Positions 56,716 to 63,922 of a stretch of 64,000 bases of DNA are shown in pieces. Within the stretch, counting starts at the first letter, position 1, and each line of letters begins with the position of its first letter. The stretch comes from a virus, in the IMG/VR virus record IMGVR_UViG_3300042562_001667, positions 29,480 to 93,479 of that record; one strand, 5' to 3'. The notes beneath the pieces are model-generated. The model saw only the letters and a program-made list of their open reading frames with translations. It was not told the origin of the DNA and made no database searches. The translations under genes were made by a program, and so were the position numbers.

Positions 56716-56979
56716 ATGAAAACAATAAAAAAAATGCAAATGGGTGGAATGTCTGATAGTGCAAAAAATCCTATAAAAAAAATAGCAAGACTGCAAAAAA
56801 AAGAAAATGAGCTTGTTAGTAAAGGAAATAAAGCTGTAGATGAAGGTAGAGATAAAAAAGCTGATAGACTTTTAGGTAGAGCAGCTAAAGTTGAAGACCG
56901 CAAAATCAGATTATCTGAAAAAAAGAAAATGGGTGGAGCTATTAAAACTAAAGCTCTTACTTATAAAACTAAGAAGTAA
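56716..56979 (+). CDS. Small basic protein with MQMGG motif
   Basis: 87 residues. MKTIKKMQMGGMSD at the N-terminus and KKKMGGAIKTK near the C-terminus flank a long basic helix (residues ~22-70, IARLQKKENELVSKGNKAVDEG). The MQMGG motif repeats that of 51132-51437 and of the large cargo proteins. The end shares one base with the start of the next gene (TAATG). No named family. Confidence 0.55.
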   Translation: MKTIKKMQMGGMSDSAKNPIKKIARLQKKENELVSKGNKAVDEGRDKKADRLLGRAAKVEDRKIRLSEKKKMGGAIKTKALTYKTKK

Positions 56980-57218
56980 TGGCAACTAAAAAATCAACAA
57001 CTAAAAAATCAACACCAACTAAGAAAAGTTCTTCAGTTGGTATTTCCCTTTTTGGTGGTAAAGCAGAACAAAGAAAATGGGAAATTGAATCTGCAATGAG
57101 TACTCTGCAAAGAGCTGTTGAGATTCAAAAAGATTCTAAACTTATGGCAGATGTCAAAAAAATGGCAGTTGAAAAAGTAAAAGAACTTAATAGTATTGCT
57201 TCAAGTAAAATGAAGTAA
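56979..57218 (+). CDS. Small Lys/Thr/Ser-rich helical protein
   Basis: 79 residues. The first ~22 residues are a histone-tail-like run (MATKKSTTKKSTPTKKSSS), followed by one long helix (QRKWEIESAMSTLQRAVEIQKD...). It is translationally coupled on both sides (TAATG junctions). DNA binding is a guess based on the basic tail; no family recognised. Confidence 0.55.
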   Translation: MATKKSTTKKSTPTKKSSSVGISLFGGKAEQRKWEIESAMSTLQRAVEIQKDSKLMADVKKMAVEKVKELNSIASSKMK

Positions 57219-57460
57219 TGGGAAAAGCGGCACCACAAAAGAGTCTAGACAGATGGACCAAACAAAAATGGAGAACTCCTTCTGGTAAACCTTCTGGTGA
57301 AACGGGTGAGGTATATGCTCCTTCTGCAACTATTTCTAAATTAAAAAGCACTTCTGCAGGTAGACAAAAACTTGCAACTGCTAATGCTAAAAAAAGAGAG
57401 GCTAGTAAAAGTGGAAAGCAATTTGCTAGTCATGGATTACATAAAGGTAAAAAAAGATGA
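57218..57460 (+). CDS. Small basic phage protein (SLDRWTKQKWRT, DUF5872-like)
   Basis: 80 residues. QKSLDRWTKQKWRTPSGKPSG and EVYAPSATISKLKSTSAGRQKLATANAKKRE match a pattern I recall for DUF5872-type phage proteins (K-S-L-x-x-W-x-x-x-x-W-x-T-x-x-G-K-P, then a Y-x-P block). The C-terminus is very basic (GLHKGKKR). Unknown function. Starts in the stop of the previous gene and its stop (TGA) overlaps the next ATG. Confidence 0.65.
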   Translation: MGKAAPQKSLDRWTKQKWRTPSGKPSGETGEVYAPSATISKLKSTSAGRQKLATANAKKREASKSGKQFASHGLHKGKKR

Positions 57461-57630
57461 AAGGTGTACCACATTATAAAAAAGATGGAACTCTTTATAA
57501 AGGGAAGAATACTCATAAAGATAGTAGTGGTAGAATTATGACGGGAAAAACTCATACTAAATCAAGTGTGGATCTTTTTCATTTAAAAGAGCTTCCAAAG
57601 AAAGTACAAAATAAAATTAATAAAAAGTAA
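57457..57630 (+). CDS. Tiny basic phage protein (HYKKDGTLYKGKNTHK family)
   Basis: 57 residues, ATG at 57457 overlapping the previous stop (ATGA) and stop TAA sharing a base with the next ATG. Sequence blocks: VPHYKKDGTLYKGKNTHKD, GRIMTGKTHTKSSVDLFH, LKELPKK. Tandem Y/H-K-G-K-x-H-K units recur in small phage proteins from memory; function unknown. His/Lys content could allow metal or nucleic-acid binding. Confidence 0.65.
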   Translation: MKGVPHYKKDGTLYKGKNTHKDSSGRIMTGKTHTKSSVDLFHLKELPKKVQNKINKK

Positions 57631-58970
57631 TGACACTTGATCCAAAAAGAAGATTCTACCTAGATGGTTATGGTCAACATCCAGAATGGTATACTTGGCA
57701 TTATGAAATGCTTAAGAAACTAGTTGATATTGATACAAGTATTAATAACCAAACTACAGAAGCTATTTCATTTAACCCAACTTATTTGGATTCTTTTGGC
57801 AGACTGAGAACATCTTCTCCTTTTACTTTATTTGATTCAAGCCATAGATTTGATGATAACGGACTCTGGGCTACTTCTACTGCTACTGGAGGTACTTCAG
57901 TGTTTAATGCTAACGAAGGACTTATTGACTTAAACGTAACAGCAGCTTCAGGTTCTTCAGTACTTAGAGAGACTATTAAAGTTTTCTCTTATCAGCCTGG
58001 TAAATCTCTTTTAGTTCTTAATACATTTGTAATGAGTTCTGCTAAAGCAGGACTTACTCAACGTGTTGGATACTTTGGAACTAGTAATGGTTATTATTTA
58101 GAACAAGTAGGAACCACAGTTCAATTAGTAGAAAGGTCTTCTGTAACAGGAGCTGTTGTAAATACTCCTGTTGTACAGTCTGCTTGGAATGGAGATAAGT
58201 TAAACGGTACTGGTCCTTCAGGACTTACTTTAGATTTAACTAAAGCTCAAATCTTATGGGCTGACTTTGAGTGGTTAGGTGTTGGTTCAGTTAGAATGGG
58301 ATTTGTAATTAACGGACAGTTTATTGTTTGTCATACTTTCCATCACGCCAATTTAATTACTAGTACTTATATTACTACTGCTTCTCTTCCTATCTGTTAT
58401 GAGATATTTAATACAGCAGGTACCACCGGTTCTTCTACATTTAAGCAAATCTGTTCTACTGTAATCTCAGAAGGAGGTTACGAACTTAGAGGAGCACAAC
58501 AAGCAATTGGTGTTCCTATTACTGCACCTAGAACTTTTGCTGTAGCTGGTACATATTACCCTATATTAACTATTAGGTTACAATCTACTAGACTTGATGC
58601 TATTATTATTGCAACTGCTATTTCTTTCTTAGGAACAGGCAATGGTAAAAACTACCAATGGAGAGTAGTGAACGGAGCTATAACTTCTGGTGGAACTTGG
58701 TTTAATGCTCCAGGTGATTCCTCTGTAGAATATAACCTTACAGGAACTAGTGTAACAGGAGGTAGGATTTTAGCTAGTGGATATATTAATTCTTCTAATC
58801 AAGGCTCTCCTTCTCTTGATATATTAAAACAGGCTCTTTTTGCTAACCAATTAGAAAGAAATCCTTTTACTGGTGTAGCTTATGAACTAACATTTGAAGT
58901 AGCTGTAGCAACAACTTCTGGTGGTGAAAGTGCTTATGCCTCTATAGACTGGGAAGAAGTAAGCCGATGA
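57630..58970 (+). CDS. Virion surface/fibre-type structural protein
   Basis: 446 residues, few charges, beta-rich. The block LDSFGRLRTSSPFTLFDSSHRFDD, then TGGTSVFNANEG, then QPGKSLLVLNTFVMSSAKAGLTQRVGYF matches a protein type widely found in large environmental phages, usually annotated as a structural protein. N-terminal ~50 residues are aromatic (RRFYLDGYGQHPEWYTWHYEM) and could be the virion anchor. Its stop overlaps the start of the tiny lipoprotein gene. A decoration, collar or fibre role is inferred. Confidence 0.65.
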   Translation: MTLDPKRRFYLDGYGQHPEWYTWHYEMLKKLVDIDTSINNQTTEAISFNPTYLDSFGRLRTSSPFTLFDSSHRFDDNGLWATSTATGGTSVFNANEGLIDLNVTAASGSSVLRETIKVFSYQPGKSLLVLNTFVMSSAKAGLTQRVGYFGTSNGYYLEQVGTTVQLVERSSVTGAVVNTPVVQSAWNGDKLNGTGPSGLTLDLTKAQILWADFEWLGVGSVRMGFVINGQFIVCHTFHHANLITSTYITTASLPICYEIFNTAGTTGSSTFKQICSTVISEGGYELRGAQQAIGVPITAPRTFAVAGTYYPILTIRLQSTRLDAIIIATAISFLGTGNGKNYQWRVVNGAITSGGTWFNAPGDSSVEYNLTGTSVTGGRILASGYINSSNQGSPSLDILKQALFANQLERNPFTGVAYELTFEVAVATTSGGESAYASIDWEEVSR

Positions 58971-59080
58971 AAAAACTAATAGTCACATTAGCTCTATCTA
59001 TTCTTTTTACTTCTTGTATTGTAACCAAGAAACAAAGACAGAAGATATGCAATGAATACCATGTTATTGAACTAATGTAA
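58967..59080 (+). CDS. Tiny lipoprotein, truncated paralog of the spanin N-terminus
   Basis: 37 residues, ATG at 58967 (overlaps previous stop), TAA at 59078-59080. Signal peptide with lipobox FTSC (Cys17, the same position as in the 167-residue spanin candidate), followed by IVTKKQRQKICNEYH. The spanin has FITKEQREIICNECKTH at the same place, so about 14 residues after the Cys are homologous. It ends only 20 residues after the Cys. It may be a relic of duplication or a functional small lipoprotein. Confidence 0.65.
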   Translation: MKKLIVTLALSILFTSCIVTKKQRQKICNEYHVIELM

Positions 59081-59081
59081 T

Positions 59082-59387
59082 ATGAAAAAGAAAGATTCAA
59101 GATTAGAAAAAGCCGGTGTATCCGGGTATAATCAACCCAAACGTACACCATCACATCCTACTAAGTCACATATTGTTGTAGCTAAGGAAGGTGATACAAC
59201 TAAAACTATTAGATTTGGACAACAGGGGGTTAAGACTAACCAAACTGTAGGTCAGAGAGAAGCTTTTAAGTCTAGGCATGGAAAGAACATTTCAAAAGGA
59301 AAGATGTCAGCAGCTTATTGGTCAGACAAAGTAAAATGGAGTCCAAGTAAGACGGCATCTTCTAGTAAGAAATGGAAGAAAGGTTAA
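59082..59387 (+). CDS. Small basic phage protein (RFGQQGVK/AYWSDKVKW family)
   Basis: 101 residues: GYNQPKRTPSHPTKSHIVVAK, then TIRFGQQGVK, then FKSRHGKNISKGKMSAAYW and SDKVKWSP. I recognise this arrangement from many tailed phages of diverse hosts; function unknown. Basic, with a His-rich middle. It is the last + strand gene of the block; its last 4 bases overlap the stop of the minus-strand gene at 59384. Confidence 0.75.
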   Translation: MKKKDSRLEKAGVSGYNQPKRTPSHPTKSHIVVAKEGDTTKTIRFGQQGVKTNQTVGQREAFKSRHGKNISKGKMSAAYWSDKVKWSPSKTASSSKKWKKG

Positions 59388-59668
59388 TCTATTTTTTTAA
59401 ATCTAGGAGAACAACCTAAGTAAATACTTTTAATTATTGCATCTTTTTGATATTTTGTTAATTTTGTTGCATTAATTATATTTTTAATTATTTCATTATA
59501 GATACTTTCTTCAATTTCATAATCATCATAAGGTATAATAATCTGACCTTTTTCATTTCTAGGAGATTTTTCCATTAATAATTCAAAATCAATAGAAGGA
59601 GTTGCTGCAGCATAAAGTTCATAATATATATTCATCATAATTTTACTTATCTTATCTTCTTTTTTCAT
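59384..59668 (-). CDS. Small conserved phage protein of unknown function
   Basis: 94 residues: KISKIMMNIYYELYAAATPS, then DFELLMEKSP, then IEESIYNEIIKNII and the end IYLGCSPRFKKID. I recall similar short proteins in other phages (A-T-P-S ... E-x-Y ... L-G-C-S-P pattern) without a known function. Convergent with the 59082 gene. A structured 5' leader (59684-59760) lies 16 bp upstream of its ATG and may regulate it. Confidence 0.6.
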   Translation of the reverse strand: MKKEDKISKIMMNIYYELYAAATPSIDFELLMEKSPRNEKGQIIIPYDDYEIEESIYNEIIKNIINATKLTKYQKDAIIKSIYLGCSPRFKKID

Positions 59669-59683
59669 TTTTTTGATTTATTA

Positions 59684-59760
59684 AATTAGGGAAGTGGAAT
59701 AGAACAGGTAAACTATTCCAGTTGGTTTTCCCTATTTGTTTAACCTAATTGAACCTGTTT
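59684..59760. ncRNA. Structured intergenic RNA candidate with pseudoknot potential
   Basis: Nested perfect stems: AATTAGG (59684-59690) with CCTAATT (59744-59750), or alternatively TAGGGAA (59687-59693) with TTCCCTA (59728-59734); inside them GGAATAG (59696-59702) with CTATTCC (59713-59719). The hairpin loop sequence AACAGGT (59703-59709) is complementary to ACCTGTT (59753-59759), which would form a pseudoknot. Read on the minus strand it is the 5' leader of the gene starting at 59668. Read on the plus strand a T-rich tract follows. The strand is not certain. Confidence 0.45.
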
Positions 59761-59828
59761 TTATTTTTTAATAAAATTTTAATTATTAAAATTCCAATAA
59801 CTAGATTTATAATAATCCATATTGACAC
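59745..59828 (-). CDS. Possible tiny membrane peptide
   Basis: 27 residues from a GTG start: MSIWIIINLVIGILIIKILL then KNKNRFN, a single perfect transmembrane helix with a basic C-terminal tail, in the positive-inside pattern. It would lie 11 bp after the DUF932 gene on the same strand. It partly overlaps the structured RNA. Weak evidence: short, GTG start, and AT-rich DNA readily encodes Ile/Leu runs. Confidence 0.25.
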   Translation of the reverse strand: MSIWIIINLVIGILIIKILLKNKNRFN

Positions 59829-59839
59829 AGTTGATTATT

Positions 59840-60688
59840 TTAATATTCAATACTAGAAAGATTAGCTTCTATATCTACATTAATATGATAATCATCAGTT
59901 ACTATATCAAAGTCTGCAATTTGAATTGTATCATTGTAATTAAAATTATTATTGTTTAAAAATTCAACTGTAATAAAATTATGAAATTTTTTTGTATTTG
60001 CTAACCAAGTACGAGGATGAGTCTTTTTAAAGGCATGTGTAACATGATTATAAAAAGCCCAAGCATTATCTTGACTAACATTATAATTAAAACTAGCTTT
60101 TTCCATCTCAGATTTTATTATTGTAAGCTGCGTTGGTTCAAGTAATTCTTCCTCATAATAAAGTCTACCTATTAGTTCTGCCTGTCTTTTTTTAGATAGA
60201 CTAACTTTTTTAAGATTTTCTTTATCTGCTAAAATACTTTTAAAAGTCTTTTCTGCATTTTTAATTTGACTTGAAATTTGTGAAATAATATCTGAATCAG
60301 CATTTCCTGTATGTTTTCTAGCAAAATCTATTTCACCACAAACCATACCATTATAACAAACCATTACATATGCACCAATAGAACATTGGAATCTAATAGA
60401 TTTATCATATGAATTAGTCCAGGCAAACATCATTCCTAATTCTGATTCATTATTTATTGTTGAGTCAAGTGTTGCTGGAATAATATGATATATGCCCTGT
60501 GCAACATTTGCTTCTTGATTAGCTCTGTAAAATTCTTTAGTGATTCTAAAACCACTATCATTTAAGAGCTTGATTGTGTTATCTATCACAAATTTATGTG
60601 ATATAACTGTGTAAGAGTCTGCGTGATTAGGCAGACATGCTGATTCTAGAATATTTCTAGAGACTTCTGTTGGTTTTTTGTATCCCAT
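59840..60688 (-). CDS. DUF932 family protein
   Basis: 282 residues. The order of features fits DUF932 phage/plasmid proteins: HKFVIDNTIKLLNDSGFRI, then a beta region ending NSYDKSIRFQCSIGAYVMVCYNGMVCG (NSxDKS and VxVCxN signatures), then RKHTGNADSDI and a C-terminal helical domain. Family function is unknown; members occur on plasmids and phages and are sometimes suspected to interact with DNA. Followed by the structured RNA region. A possible promoter (TATATTTAC) lies in the 72-bp upstream gap on the minus strand. Confidence 0.8.
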   Translation of the reverse strand: MGYKKPTEVSRNILESACLPNHADSYTVISHKFVIDNTIKLLNDSGFRITKEFYRANQEANVAQGIYHIIPATLDSTINNESELGMMFAWTNSYDKSIRFQCSIGAYVMVCYNGMVCGEIDFARKHTGNADSDIISQISSQIKNAEKTFKSILADKENLKKVSLSKKRQAELIGRLYYEEELLEPTQLTIIKSEMEKASFNYNVSQDNAWAFYNHVTHAFKKTHPRTWLANTKKFHNFITVEFLNNNNFNYNDTIQIADFDIVTDDYHINVDIEANLSSIEY

Positions 60689-60760
60689 TGGTTTAAACTT
60701 TTATTGTGTAAATATAGTAATTAGAACTCAAACAGACAAATTTAAATAAATCTGATTTTG

Positions 60761-60940
60761 TCATTTGTTATAAGTAAATAGCACTGTAAAATAAAGCCAG
60801 CCTAAATGAACTTTTAATTCTTTTGGTTTTGTCTTTGAAATTGCAAATAGAGGGATTGGATAAAAATACACATACGGGTATTGTCTCTGTCCTTGTTTTT
60901 TTTGAAAGAAGTTATAAAAGTTTATATTAAATGTCTTCAT
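60761..60940 (-). CDS. Small aromatic-rich protein, unknown function
   Basis: 59 residues from the ATG at 60940, MKTFNINFYNFFQKKQGQRQ then YPYVYFYPIPLF and the end HLGWLYFTVLFTYNK. An upstream start at 60958 would add 6 residues. The overlap of 14 bp with the end of the 60927 gene is typical of this operon. Rich in Tyr, Phe and Lys; the end could insert in a membrane. Not recognised. Confidence 0.5.
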   Translation of the reverse strand: MKTFNINFYNFFQKKQGQRQYPYVYFYPIPLFAISKTKPKELKVHLGWLYFTVLFTYNK

Positions 60941-61580
60941 TATGCCAATAATTATCATAATCAGTTTCTCTGTTTAAAGTCTCTAGTTGCTTTTCTAACT
61001 TATCAATACTTCCCCAGACAATAGATGCATTAGGATCTATTTTTTTAATCTTATCTACTAAATCTTGCTGTTTACCTCTAGAATAAAAGCCGTGTTCTAT
61101 GTCATCAGCTAAGTTTTGCAGATGTTGAGGTCCATGAATAGAAATCCGTAGGTCATAATTTTCCCACTTAGTCTTCCAGTCAATAAAAGCAATACCTCTA
61201 GTTAGTTTACGTAGCAAGTTATGTAAAGTCCAGTTGCGGACTCTTACAATGGATCTGTCACTACCGAACACATGTAAAAATCTAAGAAACCATCTTGGAC
61301 AGAATTTAGGTTTAGCTTCATAATCCATAGCTAATACTAATGGGTATAATGCCTTAAAATAAACACCTACTGTATCATAAAGATCTGTTCCTAAATAACC
61401 ATATTTCTCAAACCTTTTAGCAAAAAAGATGTATCTAAAGTCATCTAATTTAATATTACGAGTATAGACCATACCTTTATTACGTCCTCTCCAGAATAAA
61501 AAGAAATATTTCAGATCTTCTAAACGTTGTTTGAGTGTAGGTACTTTATAAAATTTACTTTTTTTGTTATTACTTTTCAT
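60927..61580 (-). CDS. Basic protein of unknown function
   Basis: 217 residues, strongly basic and aromatic. Notable blocks: FWRGRNKGMVYTRNIKLDDFRYI, KYGYLGTDLYDTVGVYFKALYPLVLAMDYEAKPKF (quoted only as markers), RFLHVFGSDRSIVR and YDLRISIHGPQHLQNLADDIEHGF. The middle LYPLVLAM could be buried or membrane-facing. Start ATG directly abuts the stop of the upstream HAD gene. Lies with nucleotide metabolism genes. No catalytic motif recognised. Confidence 0.55.
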   Translation of the reverse strand: MKSNNKKSKFYKVPTLKQRLEDLKYFFLFWRGRNKGMVYTRNIKLDDFRYIFFAKRFEKYGYLGTDLYDTVGVYFKALYPLVLAMDYEAKPKFCPRWFLRFLHVFGSDRSIVRVRNWTLHNLLRKLTRGIAFIDWKTKWENYDLRISIHGPQHLQNLADDIEHGFYSRGKQQDLVDKIKKIDPNASIVWGSIDKLEKQLETLNRETDYDNYWHNEDI

Positions 61581-62006
61581 TTAGATAAGTTTTCTTTCAA
61601 TTAGTAATTTTTCAATTTTAACCCAATCTACAAAGGCTCTATAAGAAAGTTCAGGATTATACTTTAAAGGACACCCTAAAGCCGAATCATCAATCATAAC
61701 TTCTGCAAAAGACTTAGGACTATTAGTCCAGTTCTTTTGTGTTGGATTTGTTTGGATTCCATATAAAGGGATATCATTTTCTTTAAACCAGTTAACAGCA
61801 TCGGTCAAAAATGTACCTGTAACATCTTGTATTAAAGGATCTCCTGGATCATTCTTTTCTAATCTATCATCTCTCATTGTAAATAAAATCAAATGATGAC
61901 CTGCAGCAACTAGTTTTTTAAGTACTGGTACTGCTCCTATATCTTTACCTACACGTGGAAAGTCGTGTGTTACAACTGTTCCATCAAAATCAATATTGAA
62001 TGTCAT
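61581..62006 (-). CDS. HAD-superfamily phosphatase
   Basis: 141 residues. NIDFDGTVV gives the HAD motif I with D6 (nucleophile) and D8 (acid/base). Motif II-like HLILFTMRDD follows at about 57-66, and the late VMIDDSALG (motif IV Asp pair) near 108-116. The size is that of a capless HAD phosphatase such as those acting on nucleotides or 3'/5' ends of nucleic acids; the substrate is unknown. Shares a base with the stop of the upstream dNMP kinase (TAATG), so co-translated; this favours a role in nucleotide metabolism. Confidence 0.75.
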   Translation of the reverse strand: MTFNIDFDGTVVTHDFPRVGKDIGAVPVLKKLVAAGHHLILFTMRDDRLEKNDPGDPLIQDVTGTFLTDAVNWFKENDIPLYGIQTNPTQKNWTNSPKSFAEVMIDDSALGCPLKYNPELSYRAFVDWVKIEKLLIERKLI

Positions 62007-62704
62007 TACTTGATAATATTTTCAGTTAATAAAATCTTCTTTACTTTGTCAATGAGTTTCTCAAGATTGCCATCATTTTCAATAACATAATCAAAGTCAT
62101 GTCCATCTAAAGCTGTTTCACTTGGATGAGCTTCAGCAAGTTCTTTCATAGAATTACTATGGCCAGGACGGTTAACTCTAATTACAATACCACCTTTTTC
62201 TTTGATTGCTTTAAATTCATTTGGAAATCTAACATCAGTGATAATCCAATTAGGAAAACCTAATGATCTTTTATATGTTATAGGATCATGAAATCCACCA
62301 ATACCTTTATTAGCAAATTTTTCTTCATAATCAGCAAACAAAGCATTTACCCAAGTATTTTCATGAAGACCATTTCTCATAGCTTCAGTTCCTAGTTTTT
62401 GTAATAGATCTCTTACAGACATCATCTCAACAAAGGTGATATCTTTAAAAGGTTCAATTGCATTTAAAGGATTTTGTTTAGTAGGTTTGCCCCACTCAGA
62501 TCCAAGAATTGTTTTTTTAAATTCTTGATCTTCAAACTTTTCTATAGGTATACCTGTAAGAAGAGATGCTGTTTGTTTTAGTTTGCCAGCAAACTTTTTA
62601 ATTTCAAATTGCGGACCTTTATTACTAAGACACAGTTTTTGAATTATTTCACCGGTTGTATCTTTCCCAGAACCCGCTTTACCACTAATCCCTATCAAGT
62701 TCAT
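62006..62704 (-). CDS. Deoxynucleoside monophosphate kinase
   Basis: Phosphorylates dNMPs to dNDPs, feeding the phage dNTP pool with RNR. 232 residues from ATG at 62704 (MNLIGISG); upstream GTG and TTG codons (to 62716) are weaker starts. Walker A GKAGSGKD at ~7-14, a conserved RDLLQKLGTEAMRNGLHENTWVNAL-type region in the middle (recognition of nucleotide and partner), WIITDVRFPNE (Walker B-like, with Asp) and HPSETALD near the C-terminus. This set matches T4 gp1-like dNMP kinases. The start lies inside the end of the upstream gene (20-nt overlap). Confidence 0.85.
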   Translation of the reverse strand: MNLIGISGKAGSGKDTTGEIIQKLCLSNKGPQFEIKKFAGKLKQTASLLTGIPIEKFEDQEFKKTILGSEWGKPTKQNPLNAIEPFKDITFVEMMSVRDLLQKLGTEAMRNGLHENTWVNALFADYEEKFANKGIGGFHDPITYKRSLGFPNWIITDVRFPNEFKAIKEKGGIVIRVNRPGHSNSMKELAEAHPSETALDGHDFDYVIENDGNLEKLIDKVKKILLTENIIK

Positions 62705-62927
62705 CTTCTTCACCAACTAAAATGTCAAAGTGATCACCTAATTTTCTTAATGTTCCAGATAGATGTTTGGCTAGATTTTTTACTGATTCTGGATCAAGAG
62801 AATTTAACCATTCATCTTGTTTTTCTTCAGGGCAATCTTCAAAGCAAGTTGGTTCTCTACTTTCTTCATCTTCAAATTTATGGAAGATGTAAACACCACT
62901 TAGGTTTCTACGTTTTATCTGTTTCAT
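62685..62927 (-). CDS. Small acidic protein, unknown function
   Basis: 80 residues from the ATG at 62927 (AATAAAA-ATG context; an earlier start at 62945 is possible). The N-terminus MKQIKRRNLSGVYIFHKFED is basic, the rest strongly acidic (DEESREPTCFEDCPEEKQDEWLNSLDPES...), ending EEDELDRD. Phage regulators and DNA mimics can have such acidity, but no family is recognised. Stop TAG at 62685-62687. Overlaps both neighbours by about 20 nt. Confidence 0.5.
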   Translation of the reverse strand: MKQIKRRNLSGVYIFHKFEDEESREPTCFEDCPEEKQDEWLNSLDPESVKNLAKHLSGTLRKLGDHFDILVGEEDELDRD

Positions 62928-63249
62928 TTTTATTAATATTTTCAATTTGTTTTAGAATATCATTCAAAAGTAAACCAATATTGATCTGAGTCTTATGTTT
63001 ACTTTTGGGACTATATAACTCACTAAGTACTCTATATTGAGCATTTAACTCTCCTATAACGGTCTCATCAGAATTATAATTAGACTGAATACTTACTGCA
63101 GTGTTTAAATCAAACTGATCACCCTGATCAATCAAGGCGTGTATTGTATCTTGAATTAGACCAGCTACATTTTTAGATACAGAAATACCCACCATTGCTA
63201 AACCTGTGGCTACTTCATGATTACTAAGCTTTTTAGATTGTAATTCCAT
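62908..63249 (-). CDS. Helical protein of unknown function
   Basis: 113 residues: MELQSKKLSNHEVATGLAMVGISVSKNVAGLI and the C-terminal INIGLLLNDILKQIENINKNE. Mostly helical, no Cys, balanced charge. Its start lies within the end of the 63233 gene and its end overlaps the next gene by 20 nt. No conserved motif recognised; reality is supported by operon packing. Confidence 0.5.
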   Translation of the reverse strand: MELQSKKLSNHEVATGLAMVGISVSKNVAGLIQDTIHALIDQGDQFDLNTAVSIQSNYNSDETVIGELNAQYRVLSELYSPKSKHKTQINIGLLLNDILKQIENINKNETDKT

Positions 63250-63628
63250 TTTCTTTTCTATATTGAATCTCTTTCCTAATAAGATTTATGTGCCATTCAG
63301 CACCACCATAATCTAAAACAGCTTCTAAGTGATCATCTTCCATTTCAGATAATGGAATCCATTTAAGTGGCTGCTTACCATCTGTTCCTCTGCTACCGCG
63401 TGTAGCATACTGTCTGACAGTTTCATACGGATCATCATCATATACTGCAAAGATTTTGATTTTACTCATGTCTTTTGCACCATATCTTAAATAATCTGTA
63501 CCTCCGTCTACCGTTGCTTGATTAGGGCATGAACAGGTTTTATAGTCATGTCTATGATAACTTACGATTGTTTCATCACACTCTTGACATGTAACAGAGT
63601 TGTAAACTAATTGCTGATTATTTGACAT
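63233..63628 (-). CDS. Phage protein with CxxC zinc-ribbon-like N-terminus
   Basis: 131 residues. CQECDETIVSYHRHDYKTCSCPNQATVDGGTDYLRY has CxxC...CxC with an HRHD, a likely zinc site, and the VDGGxDYLRY motif that I recall from many phage proteins of unknown function. The C-terminal half contains KWIPLSEMEDDHLEAVLDYGG followed by a basic helix (EIQYRKENG). Overlaps both neighbours slightly. Probably a conserved small phage protein. Confidence 0.65.
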   Translation of the reverse strand: MSNNQQLVYNSVTCQECDETIVSYHRHDYKTCSCPNQATVDGGTDYLRYGAKDMSKIKIFAVYDDDPYETVRQYATRGSRGTDGKQPLKWIPLSEMEDDHLEAVLDYGGAEWHINLIRKEIQYRKENGITI

Positions 63629-63920
63629 CTTTTACAAATTGTCCATTTATTAGATTATCTTCTACTTTTTCATAAGTCAATTCAAAGATGTCTGGTTTAC
63701 ATGGATAATATTCTCCTTGGACTCCTTTGATGATATAATCATTTTCTGAGGCAGTCATAGTTCCTTCTAATGTTTCTATTGTAACTTTACCAGAAGGAGT
63801 TCCTTCTAAAGGAACTGTTTTAGTTCTAATCATAACACCCATAAATTCAGCTATTTCAGCTGAGTTCATTCCATTATATTGAATTGCTTCAATTACTACT
63901 GGTTTCTTTCTATATTTCAT
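63618..63920 (-). CDS. Conserved phage protein (MKYRKKPVVIEA family)
   Basis: 100 residues. MKYRKKPVVIEAIQYNG, then TIETLEGTMTASENDYIIKGVQGEYYPCKPDIFELTYEKV in sequence, is a pattern known in very many phages and prophages (quoted in pieces: DYIIKGV, EYYPCKPDIF). Function remains unknown in the family. The start follows the upstream partial gene's stop by 2 bp and the end overlaps the zinc-ribbon gene. Highly confident that it is a gene. Confidence 0.85.
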   Translation of the reverse strand: MKYRKKPVVIEAIQYNGMNSAEIAEFMGVMIRTKTVPLEGTPSGKVTIETLEGTMTASENDYIIKGVQGEYYPCKPDIFELTYEKVEDNLINGQFVKDVK

Positions 63921-63922
63921 AA

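Noticed and set aside
59690-59760. tRNA-like look of the structured region (AGTTGGT and GGTTCAA-like strings)
   Set aside because: Arms do not assemble into a cloverleaf with 7-bp acceptor, 5-bp anticodon and T stems on either strand, so not called as tRNA.
62609-62989. 126-codon plus-strand frame
   Set aside because: Antisense to the dNMP kinase and two operon genes; the composition is that of a shadow frame.
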